In this document: positions 1 to 6,252 of the stretch, in pieces
Layout: every line of letters begins with the position of its first letter
How positions within the stretch are numbered: the stretch's first letter is position 1
Assembly (NCBI GenBank): GCA_021796015.1
Contig: JAJYOT010000041.1
Location: 1-16,851, forward strand
From: a bacterium
GTDB lineage: Bacteria; Elusimicrobiota; Elusimicrobia; UBA1565; UBA9628
Direction: 5' to 3'
Length of the DNA stretch: 16,851 nucleotides
Made by a program: the position numbers and the translations under genes
The notes under the pieces: generated by a model
What the model was told of the DNA's origin: nothing
Databases searched by the model: none
The model's input: only the letters and a program-made list of their open reading frames with translations

Positions 1-23
1 TTAACGCGGAATTAATTGAGTGC
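1..23 (+). repeat. 23-bp exact direct repeat of part of flbD at the window edge
   Basis: Bases 1-23 are identical to bases 715-737, inside flbD; the match stops at base 24. In the flbD frame these bases encode INAELIEC. This may be a partial flbD duplication whose upstream part lies outside the window, or an assembly join or contig-end artefact at a short shared word. It matters for annotation because it supplies the apparent TTG start of the next gene and the in-frame stop at 13-15 just before it. Confidence 0.85.
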
Positions 24-678
24 GACAGAACAGAAAAAACATCAAGAAAGAGAGAGAGAATATAAAGACGAAATATCCAAGCGGGAAAATCAGATCTCTG
101 AATTGGAGAAAAAGTTCAAGGAGTTGATCGAAAATGGGGAAAATCTACAAAAACAGATGGGTGATGCTAAGATGCAATTGGTGTCCGCCCAGGCCCTGAA
201 AATAAGTTTGGAAAAAAGAGAAGAACGTTTGCGCGCCGCTTTGGATGTGATTCGTCATAAATGGGAACAAGAAATTGACGAGCGGGCGATTAAAAAATCA
301 GAAGAACTCTTTGGACAAGAGAAAACTCGTCTCCAGTCTCAATTTAAACAAGAGGTTGAGCGGAAAGTGGAGGAGATGGTTCAGAGCAAGCGGAAAAAGA
401 TGGATGAGGAAATTGATGCGGAAAGGGAAAAAATATTGCGGGCTGAGCGTGAAAAGGTGGAAAACGAAATTGCTAGACTGAAAGAGGAGTTTGAGAAACA
501 GCAAAAAGATGTGGAGGGAGCCTTGGCCGCTTATTTGGAAATGAAGCAACGCAAGGAAGAGGCCGAGCGCCTTTGTTCGGCTCAGGCAGCTCAGCTTTCT
601 TTCGTCAGAAAAGAAGTGGAAAAACTCCAGGATCAGATGCGCCAAAAGCTGGCAAAAAACAAAGAAGGAAACTCATGA
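16..678 (+). CDS. Coiled-coil protein upstream of flbD (start uncertain)
   Basis: The 220-aa product is almost entirely charged coiled coil: runs of E, K, R and Q with heptad-like L/I/A spacing from about residue 5 to 215. It has no signal peptide, no membrane segment and no recognisable enzyme motif, so a cytoplasmic rod-like protein is likely. Its stop codon overlaps the ATG of flbD (ATGA at 675-678), which suggests translational coupling and a flagellar connection. FliJ-like or other export-associated coiled-coil proteins sit in similar places in flagellar operons, but the sequence is too generic to assign. The start is doubtful: the TTG at 16 and the in-frame TAA at 13-15 both lie in the 23-bp segment repeated from flbD. 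If that edge is artefactual, the native N-terminus lies upstream and is missing, and only residues from about Ala3 onward belong to the protein. Confidence 0.7.
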   Translation: MSATEQKKHQEREREYKDEISKRENQISELEKKFKELIENGENLQKQMGDAKMQLVSAQALKISLEKREERLRAALDVIRHKWEQEIDERAIKKSEELFGQEKTRLQSQFKQEVERKVEEMVQSKRKKMDEEIDAEREKILRAEREKVENEIARLKEEFEKQQKDVEGALAAYLEMKQRKEEAERLCSAQAAQLSFVRKEVEKLQDQMRQKLAKNKEGNS

Positions 679-905
679 TCTCAGTCCACAAGCTTAACGG
701 TCAAGAGGTTTTCATTAACGCGGAATTAATTGAGTGCCTTGAATGCGGGCAAGAAACGATTGTGTGCTTGGCGACCGGGAACCGTTTCTTAATCAAGGAA
801 AATGTTGAGGAAGTTGTTCAAAAAGTGATTGACTACCGGAAGAAAGTAAATTCGGATTCTAAAGTGATTAACCCAATAGCGGGTTTTGAGAGAAAAAATC
901 CTTAA
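675..905 (+). CDS. flbD: Flagellar protein FlbD
   Basis: The 76-aa product begins MISVHKLNGQEVFINAELIE and contains LATGNRFLIKENVEEVVQKV, matching the small FlbD family (about 60-80 aa) in its initial MI..L..NG....NA..IE block, the later G..F.IKE..EEVV block and length. FlbD genes usually lie between hook genes such as flgE and motA/motB, as they do here just before motA. The biochemical role of this small cytoplasmic protein is poorly defined. The start is the ATG that overlaps the previous stop (ATGA); in-frame codons further upstream would extend it with unrelated sequence out of the coiled-coil gene. Its stop TAA overlaps the ribosome binding site of motA, so the two are clearly co-transcribed. 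Codons 14-21 contain the 23 bp repeated at the window start. Confidence 0.9.
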   Translation: MISVHKLNGQEVFINAELIECLECGQETIVCLATGNRFLIKENVEEVVQKVIDYRKKVNSDSKVINPIAGFERKNP

Positions 906-909
906 GGAG
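904..909 (+). promoter_or_regulatory. Ribosome binding site of motA
   Basis: AAGGAG lies 8 nt before the motA ATG and overlaps the flbD stop codon. It is a near-consensus Shine-Dalgarno sequence and fixes the motA start. Confidence 0.8.
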
Positions 910-917
910 ATGAAGCG

Positions 918-1700
918 ATGGATATAGCGACCGTATTAGGCATACTCGTTTTCTTGGGATTGGCCGTCATCACGATTTTCTTGTCGGAAGGCTGGATTGG
1001 GTTTAAGCCTTTTTTTAATATGGAAGCCTTCTTGATGGTCATGGGGGGCACTTTTTGCGCGACTCTCGTCAATTATCCATTGAACCAAGTTGTGGGGCTT
1101 GGCCGCATTGTCCGAAAAGTTTTATTTTCCGCGCCAGAAGACACTCCTGACATTGTCGCGACCTTTGTGAGTCTTTCTCAAAAGGCTAAGAAAGAAGGGT
1201 TTCTAGCCCTTCAAGGCGATGTTAAGGCGATTCAAAACGACTTCTTGAGAAGAGCGATTCAACTGGTTATCGACGGGGCGGATCAAGAATTTATTCGCAA
1301 TATGTTGGAGACGGAAATCGGGTTCATTCGCGAAAGGCATAAGGTAGGTCAAGAAATCTTCAACGCGATGGGGACCTATGCCCCGGCTTTTGGAATTATC
1401 GGAACAGTTCTAGGAATGATTTTGATGTTGTCCACCATTGAGGATGTGACCCAAGTTCCAAGGCGTATGGCGGTCGCTCTGGCCTCAGCCTATTTTGGTT
1501 TAGGGTCGGGATATTTGATTTTTCTTCCGATGGGCGGAAAATTGCGCCGGAGGTCGGAAGAAGAACTTTTAGTTAAGGAAATCATCATCCGCGGAGTTCT
1601 TCTCCTTCAAAGTGGGGCCACTCCGAGCGTGGTGGAAGCCAATCTCAAGGCTTACCTTGAGCCGGCGAAGCGGGGGGCGATTAAAACGCAAACGGCCTAA
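918..1700 (+). CDS. motA: Flagellar motor stator protein MotA
   Basis: MotA is the inner-membrane channel subunit of the flagellar stator; with MotB it couples ion flow to rotation. The 260-aa length is normal. Four membrane segments are visible: about 4-23, 34-53, 152-172 and 183-206. The large cytoplasmic loop carries the family signature AKKEGFLALQ (residues 90-99). The third segment contains PAFGIIGTVLGMI with the conserved channel proline (Pro156), and the fourth ends in IFLPMGGKL with the second conserved proline (Pro204). Charged residues that would contact FliG lie in the loop but cannot be matched one to one by eye. It sits between flbD and motB, 5 bp from the latter, a classic arrangement. 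A distant ExbB/TolQ-type role is less likely given flbD and the length. Confidence 0.95.
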   Translation: MDIATVLGILVFLGLAVITIFLSEGWIGFKPFFNMEAFLMVMGGTFCATLVNYPLNQVVGLGRIVRKVLFSAPEDTPDIVATFVSLSQKAKKEGFLALQGDVKAIQNDFLRRAIQLVIDGADQEFIRNMLETEIGFIRERHKVGQEIFNAMGTYAPAFGIIGTVLGMILMLSTIEDVTQVPRRMAVALASAYFGLGSGYLIFLPMGGKLRRRSEEELLVKEIIIRGVLLLQSGATPSVVEANLKAYLEPAKRGAIKTQTA

Positions 1701-1705
1701 ATTTT

Positions 1706-2443
1706 ATGCCTCTCAAACCTCCGAAAGGCTTTATCGATGAAACCGACCCCAAGGTTGCCCAGATTGGCCATCCGGCGCCCCCATGGCTAGTCAATTACGC
1801 GGATTTAATGACCGAGGTCGCCTGTTTCTTTATTATTCTCTACGCTCTTTCCACCTCTCTTAATAAACAAGTCCAACAGGCGGTTGAGGATGTTCAGAAA
1901 ATGGTGAGTTCAAAACAAATCAGCGGAGGGGTTACGGTTGACCGCGAGGGATTGAAAATTACCCTTAATGAGGAAGGTCATGTTTCCTTTTTTAAGAGCG
2001 GGGAGGCTGATACCACGCCGGCGATGGATGCGATGATCGCAAAACTTGTCCCGACCCTTAAAAAATTATCTAAGGACCATGATATTATTGTCGAAGGGCA
2101 TACGGATAATAAGAAAATTTCAAATCAGTATTTTGATTCTAACTGGGAGCTTTCGACGGCCCGGGCTACGGCAGTCGTGAGACTTCTCAAGAATAAATAT
2201 GGTCTTCCGCCTAATCGCCTGGGCGCTTTAGGCTATGGCCAATATCGTCCGATTGCCTCCAATCAAACGGCCCAAGGGAGAGCGGAAAACCGCCGCGTTG
2301 TTTTCTGGGTTAAAAACCTTTCCCCCTCGGATCAAAAAGCCGGCGCGCATTCCGGACCGGTCGCTGTAAAAACATCAAAGTCTCGGATATCGGCTCCTGC
2401 GCCCGCAAAAAAAGCGAGTTCCCCGGATGTAAAAGGGCTATAA
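1706..2443 (+). CDS. motB: Flagellar motor protein MotB (OmpA-like C-terminus)
   Basis: MotB anchors the stator to peptidoglycan and carries the ion-binding aspartate. In this 245-aa protein a short cytoplasmic N-terminus leads to PPWLVNYADLMTEVACFFII, in which Asp33 is the expected proton/sodium-binding residue. An extra acidic residue, Glu37, lies one helical turn further on. The periplasmic part is an OmpA/MotB peptidoglycan-binding domain (about 75-208) with IIVEGHTDN, NWELSTARA and GALGYGQYRPIASN followed by GRAENRRV. Residues after about 208 form a basic Ser/Ala/Pro/Lys-rich tail of low complexity. The gene starts 5 bp after motA with no clear Shine-Dalgarno, so it probably depends on coupling. 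Whether the stator uses protons or sodium cannot be told. Confidence 0.93.
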   Translation: MPLKPPKGFIDETDPKVAQIGHPAPPWLVNYADLMTEVACFFIILYALSTSLNKQVQQAVEDVQKMVSSKQISGGVTVDREGLKITLNEEGHVSFFKSGEADTTPAMDAMIAKLVPTLKKLSKDHDIIVEGHTDNKKISNQYFDSNWELSTARATAVVRLLKNKYGLPPNRLGALGYGQYRPIASNQTAQGRAENRRVVFWVKNLSPSDQKAGAHSGPVAVKTSKSRISAPAPAKKASSPDVKGL

Positions 2444-2451
2444 TAAATTTT

Positions 2452-4035
2452 ATGTCTGATCTTAAGAAATTGGCGGCGATTTTGACGCTGGGGTTTCTTT
2501 CCGCTTGCGCGACTCTTCCTAAAGATGTTCCAGTTCCTTTGCCAAGACAACCCCTCCCGGTGGCGTTTCAAGCTTCCCCTTTGTTTAACCGCGCGACTCT
2601 CAATGCTTTCTCTTGGAAACCGCCGGTGGGTCATCCGCCTTTTCCGCATCTAAGATTAACGATGCTCCCCACGCAAAATTCCCGGAATTCGGAAATTTAT
2701 ATCGCCCAAATTCTTGGGTGGTTGTCCAAGCATGAGGGACCTATCAGCGGAGAGATGGCCCCGGGAACTACTTTTTCGCAGATTCAAGAGTTATTTAAGG
2801 ATAATTTTGAGGCGGCTTCTCTGGGGTTACAAGGCGCCGAGGTTCAAGCGGACATTGACTGGTCGGCGGAGGTGCCTGTTTTAGAAGGCCGCTATGATCA
2901 AAATAAGATTAAGCTCAGTCTCGCGATCGCCTTTATGACTCCAGAGGGAAAACAAATTGAGAAAATCAAGGTTCATTCTTCTGAATCCATGGGCGCGAAG
3001 GATTGCTCGCGCTACGTTAGTCTCGCCCATGAAGAGGGTTTTCCCGCAACCCAGACCCAATGCTTCGAACGCGGGTTTCTGGTGGCGTTAAGCGATTTGT
3101 TGGGGCATTTGGAATCTTCATTGATTCATTCAAAAGCCTTGGGCCTTTATCAATCGCAATTAACGGCTAATTTAGTTGCTCAAGCGCCAATTCCAAAGAA
3201 TATTTTTAATTCTCAAAACGTGGCGGAGTCGGCAAAATCCGCTCCGGTTTCCTCCTCTCTTACATCAGACGTAGACTCGCCAAGCTACGCTTTAAGCGCG
3301 GCGCAAGACGACTACGCGGTCGTGGTCGGCATTCAGAAATATGAGAACGTGGCGAACGCAGAATTTGCCATCAATGACGCGCGGGCGATGAGAAGGCATC
3401 TTTTAGCCTTGGGCTTTCCGGATCAAAACATCGTTTTTTTAACCGATAGGCAGGCGACTAAAAGTGGAATTGACAAATATGTGGCTGGTTGGTTGCCCGA
3501 TCACGCCTCTAAAAAATCGAAGATATTTTTCTATTTTTCCGGGCACGGAGCCAATGACCCCGTGTCTCATCAGGCCTACCTGGTTCCTTGGGACGGAGAC
3601 CCTTCTTTTCTAAGCGCGACGGGATATTCAATCTCGCATTTGTACCGTCAACTCAATAAAATAAAGGCCGGGCGCTTGATTGTAGTTTTAGACTCCTGTT
3701 TTTCGGGACAAGGTCCGCGTTCGGTCATGGCCAAGGGACTTCGCCCTTTAGTTCAAAAAGTGGACATGGGCCCGGCCAATTTGGGGAAAATCGCGGGTTT
3801 GGCCGCCGCCGGGCCGGAGCAGGTTGAAGGCGTGATTCCCGAGGAAGGACATGGAATTTTGACGTATTATCTTCTCAAAGGGCTTAACCGGTCTCAGGGA
3901 CTTGGAAAGCTCTACGATATTTATCATTATATAGAACCAAGAGTTGAGGATGTGGCGCGCAGTGAGGGAAGAGTTCAGACTCCGCAACTGATGGGAAAAA
4001 ACACTCTGATTACCTTAGGAGGCGTTTTCAAATGA
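2452..4035 (+). CDS. Caspase-like (peptidase C14) lipoprotein
   Basis: The 527-aa product starts with a lipoprotein signal ending in LSAC (Cys19), so it should be exported and lipid-anchored. Residues about 20-285 match no family I recognise and end in a Ser-rich linker. The C-terminal part (about 287-480) is a caspase/metacaspase fold: YAVVVGIQKYENV at its start, His365 in YFSGHGAND and Cys416 in VVLDSCFSG, which form the His-Cys catalytic dyad, each after a hydrophobic strand. Both catalytic residues are present, so an active protease is plausible; these enzymes usually cut after Arg or Lys. Extra-cytoplasmic lipidation is less usual than the cytosolic location of most bacterial caspase homologues. 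It starts 8 bp after motB and its stop overlaps the next start (ATGA), so it is part of the motAB transcript. The substrate is unknown. Confidence 0.88.
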   Translation: MSDLKKLAAILTLGFLSACATLPKDVPVPLPRQPLPVAFQASPLFNRATLNAFSWKPPVGHPPFPHLRLTMLPTQNSRNSEIYIAQILGWLSKHEGPISGEMAPGTTFSQIQELFKDNFEAASLGLQGAEVQADIDWSAEVPVLEGRYDQNKIKLSLAIAFMTPEGKQIEKIKVHSSESMGAKDCSRYVSLAHEEGFPATQTQCFERGFLVALSDLLGHLESSLIHSKALGLYQSQLTANLVAQAPIPKNIFNSQNVAESAKSAPVSSSLTSDVDSPSYALSAAQDDYAVVVGIQKYENVANAEFAINDARAMRRHLLALGFPDQNIVFLTDRQATKSGIDKYVAGWLPDHASKKSKIFFYFSGHGANDPVSHQAYLVPWDGDPSFLSATGYSISHLYRQLNKIKAGRLIVVLDSCFSGQGPRSVMAKGLRPLVQKVDMGPANLGKIAGLAAAGPEQVEGVIPEEGHGILTYYLLKGLNRSQGLGKLYDIYHYIEPRVEDVARSEGRVQTPQLMGKNTLITLGGVFK

Positions 4036-4190
4036 AAACAGGGATTCTGATGTTAGCGGGAGCCATAAGCGTGGGAGCTCTTATTTTTGGATGCGCTCCA
4101 AAAACCGGGAACTACCACATGGTTCATTCGGATTCTCAAAGCGCTCAAAAGGCGTTGAATCAGGCAATTTTAAATCATCCTTTACAATAA
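4032..4190 (+). CDS. Small 52-aa putative lipoprotein
   Basis: A short gene whose ATG overlaps the stop of the caspase gene (ATGA, 4032-4035). The product begins MKTGILMLAGAISVGALIFG followed by Cys21: a basic N-terminus, a hydrophobic core and a lipobox-like IFGC. The mature part is only about 32 residues, hydrophilic and rich in Gln, Ser, His and Asn (HMVHSDSQSAQKALNQAI). No family is recognised. Overlapping start and stop codons, a proper signal and a 15-bp gap to the next lipoprotein gene support it as real. Small lipoproteins of this type often sit with larger envelope proteins, but a partner role is only inferred from position. Confidence 0.7.
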   Translation: MKTGILMLAGAISVGALIFGCAPKTGNYHMVHSDSQSAQKALNQAILNHPLQ

Positions 4191-4205
4191 GAAAGAGATA
4201 AAAAG

Positions 4206-5183
4206 ATGAAACGATTTCTCTGTTCTGTTGCCGCTTTGAGCTTCATTTTGGGATGTCATGCGGCCAAAACGCCCAATTATGCGGCGATTAAAGCGGATGC
4301 GGCGAAAGCGGAATCAGGACTAAGCGTTCAGGGCTCCTCCCAGACGGTTTCTTCTGGAACAGGACAAACTCAGTTTGTTGACAGCTCTCTTAACGCCGCC
4401 GTGACAGGCCACAGCGCAAAAATGAAATGTACCTGGGTTAAATCCTTGGGAGTGGCGGATGTGACCAGCTCCATGAGCCCTGAGCAGGCGAAGGCGATGG
4501 CGATTTCCGAAGCTCGGCGAATGGCCTTGGAAAAGGTTCTGGGGGTTCGCATTCGCTCGCGAGATTTAGTCTTTCAGCAATCGGGACTCGCGGGGCGAGA
4601 TAGCATGATTCAAAGCCTGGTCCAAACCATGAGACAAGGAAGAATCATTGATGAAAAAATCGGCTCAAACGGGTATGTTCAGTCCAGTCAGTGTCCCTAC
4701 TGCCGTTATCAGGCCGCGGTCTCGGACTGCGTAAAGCCTTTCCCTCAGCATTCGGACCGAAACTTCTGGGCACGAATTAATCTCTCAAAACAGCATCTCG
4801 TCAATGGGGCCGCGGAAGAAGTTCAGGTGTCTGTTAGCACGGGCTGTTATCTCTATCTTTATGATCAGGCCATGGACGGTTCGCTTTCCTTGATTGCTCC
4901 CAATGAATACGTTGCTCGTCTTAAGGCAAGGCCGGGACATTCCTTGATTTACCCTGATCCGAATAATCCGGCAGAAGAAGGACTCTCTCTCATTGCGGAA
5001 ATACCTCAAGGAGAAACTATGTCCGCTGAAACTATTTCCGTAATCGCCTCTAAAGAACCCTTACCCTCGACTCTCTATCAAGTGCGAAAGGCGGATGATT
5101 ACTTCTCGCTTCTTAAGCGTTTGAACGCTTCGAGGTATGACTGGACTGATGACGCCGAGCCCTATTTCATCTACGCCCATTAG
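4206..5183 (+). CDS. DUF4384-type lipoprotein with LPP20/FlgT-N-like region
   Basis: The 325-aa product has a lipoprotein signal ending in ILGC (Cys17). A Ser/Gln/Ala-rich linker follows (20-70). Residues about 90-175 contain SPEQAKAMAISEARRMALEK and then a VLGVRI motif, typical of LPP20 and FlgT-N-like domains of bacterial surface proteins. The segment about 203-285 (EVQVSVSTGCYLYLYDQAMD, then a LIAPN motif) matches the DUF4384 beta-sandwich pattern. DUF4384 proteins are often encoded or fused with caspase-like peptidases, which agrees with the caspase lipoprotein upstream. Cys163-Pro-Tyr-Cys166 spells a CPYC motif like a redox site, with further Cys at 75, 175 and 214. A FlgT-like domain beside motAB makes a flagellar basal-body or stator accessory role possible, but this is inference. 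Confidence 0.75.
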   Translation: MKRFLCSVAALSFILGCHAAKTPNYAAIKADAAKAESGLSVQGSSQTVSSGTGQTQFVDSSLNAAVTGHSAKMKCTWVKSLGVADVTSSMSPEQAKAMAISEARRMALEKVLGVRIRSRDLVFQQSGLAGRDSMIQSLVQTMRQGRIIDEKIGSNGYVQSSQCPYCRYQAAVSDCVKPFPQHSDRNFWARINLSKQHLVNGAAEEVQVSVSTGCYLYLYDQAMDGSLSLIAPNEYVARLKARPGHSLIYPDPNNPAEEGLSLIAEIPQGETMSAETISVIASKEPLPSTLYQVRKADDYFSLLKRLNASRYDWTDDAEPYFIYAH

Positions 5184-5694
5184 CGCGCCCGTTTCTTTTC
5201 GGGTTTATACTGATGGAGCTTGTTCCGGAAATCCCGGTCCCGGGGGTTGGGCCGCCGTCATTACCATGGGAGACAAGGTCTGCGGAGAAATCGGCGGTTT
5301 TGAGCCGCAAACCACTAATAATCGAATGGAGATGCGGGCCGCCGTTGAGGCCTTGAAACTGATTCAAAAAATTCCTCAGAGTTCAATTCAGATTTTGACC
5401 GATTCCAAGTATCTTTTGGGTGGGGCCGAGTCCTGGATTAAGAACTGGAAAAAAAAAGGCTGGAAAACGGCGCAAGGTTCGTCCGTCTTAAACCGCGATT
5501 TGTGGGAGGTTTTAGACGCCCTCATGAGCGCTTTGGGGAAACGGTTGTCCTGGAGTTATGTTCCGGGCCATTCGGGTTTATTTGGAAATACTCGCGCCGA
5601 TGAAATTGCCGTTTCTTTCTCAAAGGGGAAAGCGCCGACTCTTAAAACCTTCAACCTTGATTTAAACGGCGCAGAAACACCTTTTTTTTCTTAG
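5137..5694 (+). CDS. rnhA: Ribonuclease HI
   Basis: RNase HI cuts the RNA strand of RNA-DNA hybrids (R-loops, replication primers) in the cytoplasm. All catalytic residues are visible: Asp26 in YTDGACSGNPGPGGWA, Glu65 in NNRMEMRAAVEAL, Asp89 in ILTDSKYL, His145 in VPGHSG and Asp155 in RADEIA. The WIKNWKKKGWKTA segment is the basic handle region that contacts the hybrid. At 185 aa it is longer than the usual 150-160 because of about 18 extra residues at the N-terminus and a short C-terminal tail. The start could be the ATG at 5137 (GAGG just upstream) or 5149; either overlaps the preceding gene, by 47 or 35 nt. The 3' end overlaps the convergent glycosylase gene by 33 bp. Confidence 0.93.
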   Translation: MTGLMTPSPISSTPISAPVSFRVYTDGACSGNPGPGGWAAVITMGDKVCGEIGGFEPQTTNNRMEMRAAVEALKLIQKIPQSSIQILTDSKYLLGGAESWIKNWKKKGWKTAQGSSVLNRDLWEVLDALMSALGKRLSWSYVPGHSGLFGNTRADEIAVSFSKGKAPTLKTFNLDLNGAETPFFS

Positions 5695-5991
5695 AATTTC
5701 TTTCTGTTTTTCCGGAATATCAATATATTTCTTTTGGACGCCGCTTCCTTTTGCAAGATTTTTATTGAGCGGGCTTTGATGTTGGTATCCGCGGTGGTTC
5801 ATTTCCCGAACTAACTTCTCATGTCGCAGAAATAAGGCTTTCAGGCGGCCCTTCCAGCGCAGGGTTTCCGGGTGAAGAGAATATCCCTTCTTGTTTTGAG
5901 TTAAAACCGTCCAGATTGCGTGCAATTCCCGGTGTTCTCCCAGAAGATGGTTGCGGCATAAGATTCTCGGCGGTAAATCCCATATTCTCAT
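5662..5991 (-). CDS. Pyrimidine dimer DNA glycosylase (T4 endonuclease V-like)
   Basis: The 109-aa protein contains HLLGEHRELHAIWTVL, which lines up with the T4 endonuclease V segment HLMAEYRELPRVF, and RHEKLVREMNHRGYQHQSPL, which lines up with its later helix. Members of this family remove UV-induced cyclobutane pyrimidine dimers and nick the abasic site. Glu22 corresponds to the catalytic Glu23 of the phage enzyme, and Arg21 and His15 are also kept. The protein is shorter than the 138-aa phage enzyme and lacks its aromatic C-terminal WYKYY, ending instead in a Cys-Phe-Cys motif; short bacterial relatives of about 110 aa are, as far as I recall, normal. It converges with rnhA and overlaps it by 33 bp. 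A GGTGA about 6 nt before the ATG can serve as ribosome binding site. Confidence 0.8.
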   Translation of the reverse strand: MRIWDLPPRILCRNHLLGEHRELHAIWTVLTQNKKGYSLHPETLRWKGRLKALFLRHEKLVREMNHRGYQHQSPLNKNLAKGSGVQKKYIDIPEKQKEILRKKRCFCAV

Positions 5992-6048
5992 TTAAATCAC
6001 CGTCTTATTTCGACGTGTCTCGATTTTAGCATTTGATGAAATAAGTAA

Positions 6049-6180
6049 ATGCGTCTTGCTTCTAATCACGGCTGGCAATTCTTTCTCCTTGTTTTTTTCG
6101 TTCCTTCCGTAGAGTCGCCGCCGGAATGGTGACCTTGGCTTTATTTATCCGCGGCGGCTCTCGCGAGCGCGGGCCTTCGG
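6049..6180 (+). pseudogene. Decayed 5' fragment of an MFS transporter gene
   Basis: This stretch is a damaged copy of the start of the MFS gene at 7714. From the ATG at 6049 it reads MRLASNHGWQFFLLV, aligning residue for residue with MKVPETRKRQIFLLT. A 1-nt deletion then shifts the frame before the run of seven T. After it FFRSFRRVAAGMVTLA matches FFRSFRSVAAGMVTLA, with 3 differences in 51 bases (6092-6142). About 50 bp are then missing relative to the intact gene (roughly 7809-7858), and a diverged match to LGFIYTAATLATAG follows. Similarity also extends about 25 bp upstream of the start (GCATTTGAT at 6029 and 7694). It is a relic of a duplicated or paralogous transporter gene; no functional product is expected. 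Confidence 0.8.
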
Positions 6181-6184
6181 GCCC
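6171..6184. repeat. GC stem-loop with UUCG tetraloop
   Basis: GGGCC-TTCG-GGCCC forms a 5-bp GC stem closed by the very stable C(UUCG)G loop. It lies at the end of the MFS relic and directly before a TTGACG box. It has no T tract, so it is not a typical intrinsic terminator. Confidence 0.55.
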
Positions 6185-6215
6185 TTGACGTTGTTTGAAA
6201 AACCTGTTATCTAAT
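6185..6215 (+). promoter_or_regulatory. Candidate sigma-70 promoter for the 6253 gene
   Basis: A TTGACG (-35-like, 6185-6190) and a TCTAAT (-10-like, 6210-6215) are separated by 19 bp, slightly more than ideal. They lie 38 bp before the start codon at 6253. Each box has five of six consensus bases. No other promoter-like pair is evident between the relic and the gene. Confidence 0.4.
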
Positions 6216-6241
6216 CGGGGATGGAGAGGGTCAAAAGACGT

Positions 6242-6247
6242 GAGAGG
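6242..6247 (+). promoter_or_regulatory. Ribosome binding site of the 6253 gene
   Basis: GAGAGG lies 5 nt before the ATG at 6253 and supports this start over alternatives. Confidence 0.6.
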
Positions 6248-6252
6248 CATTC

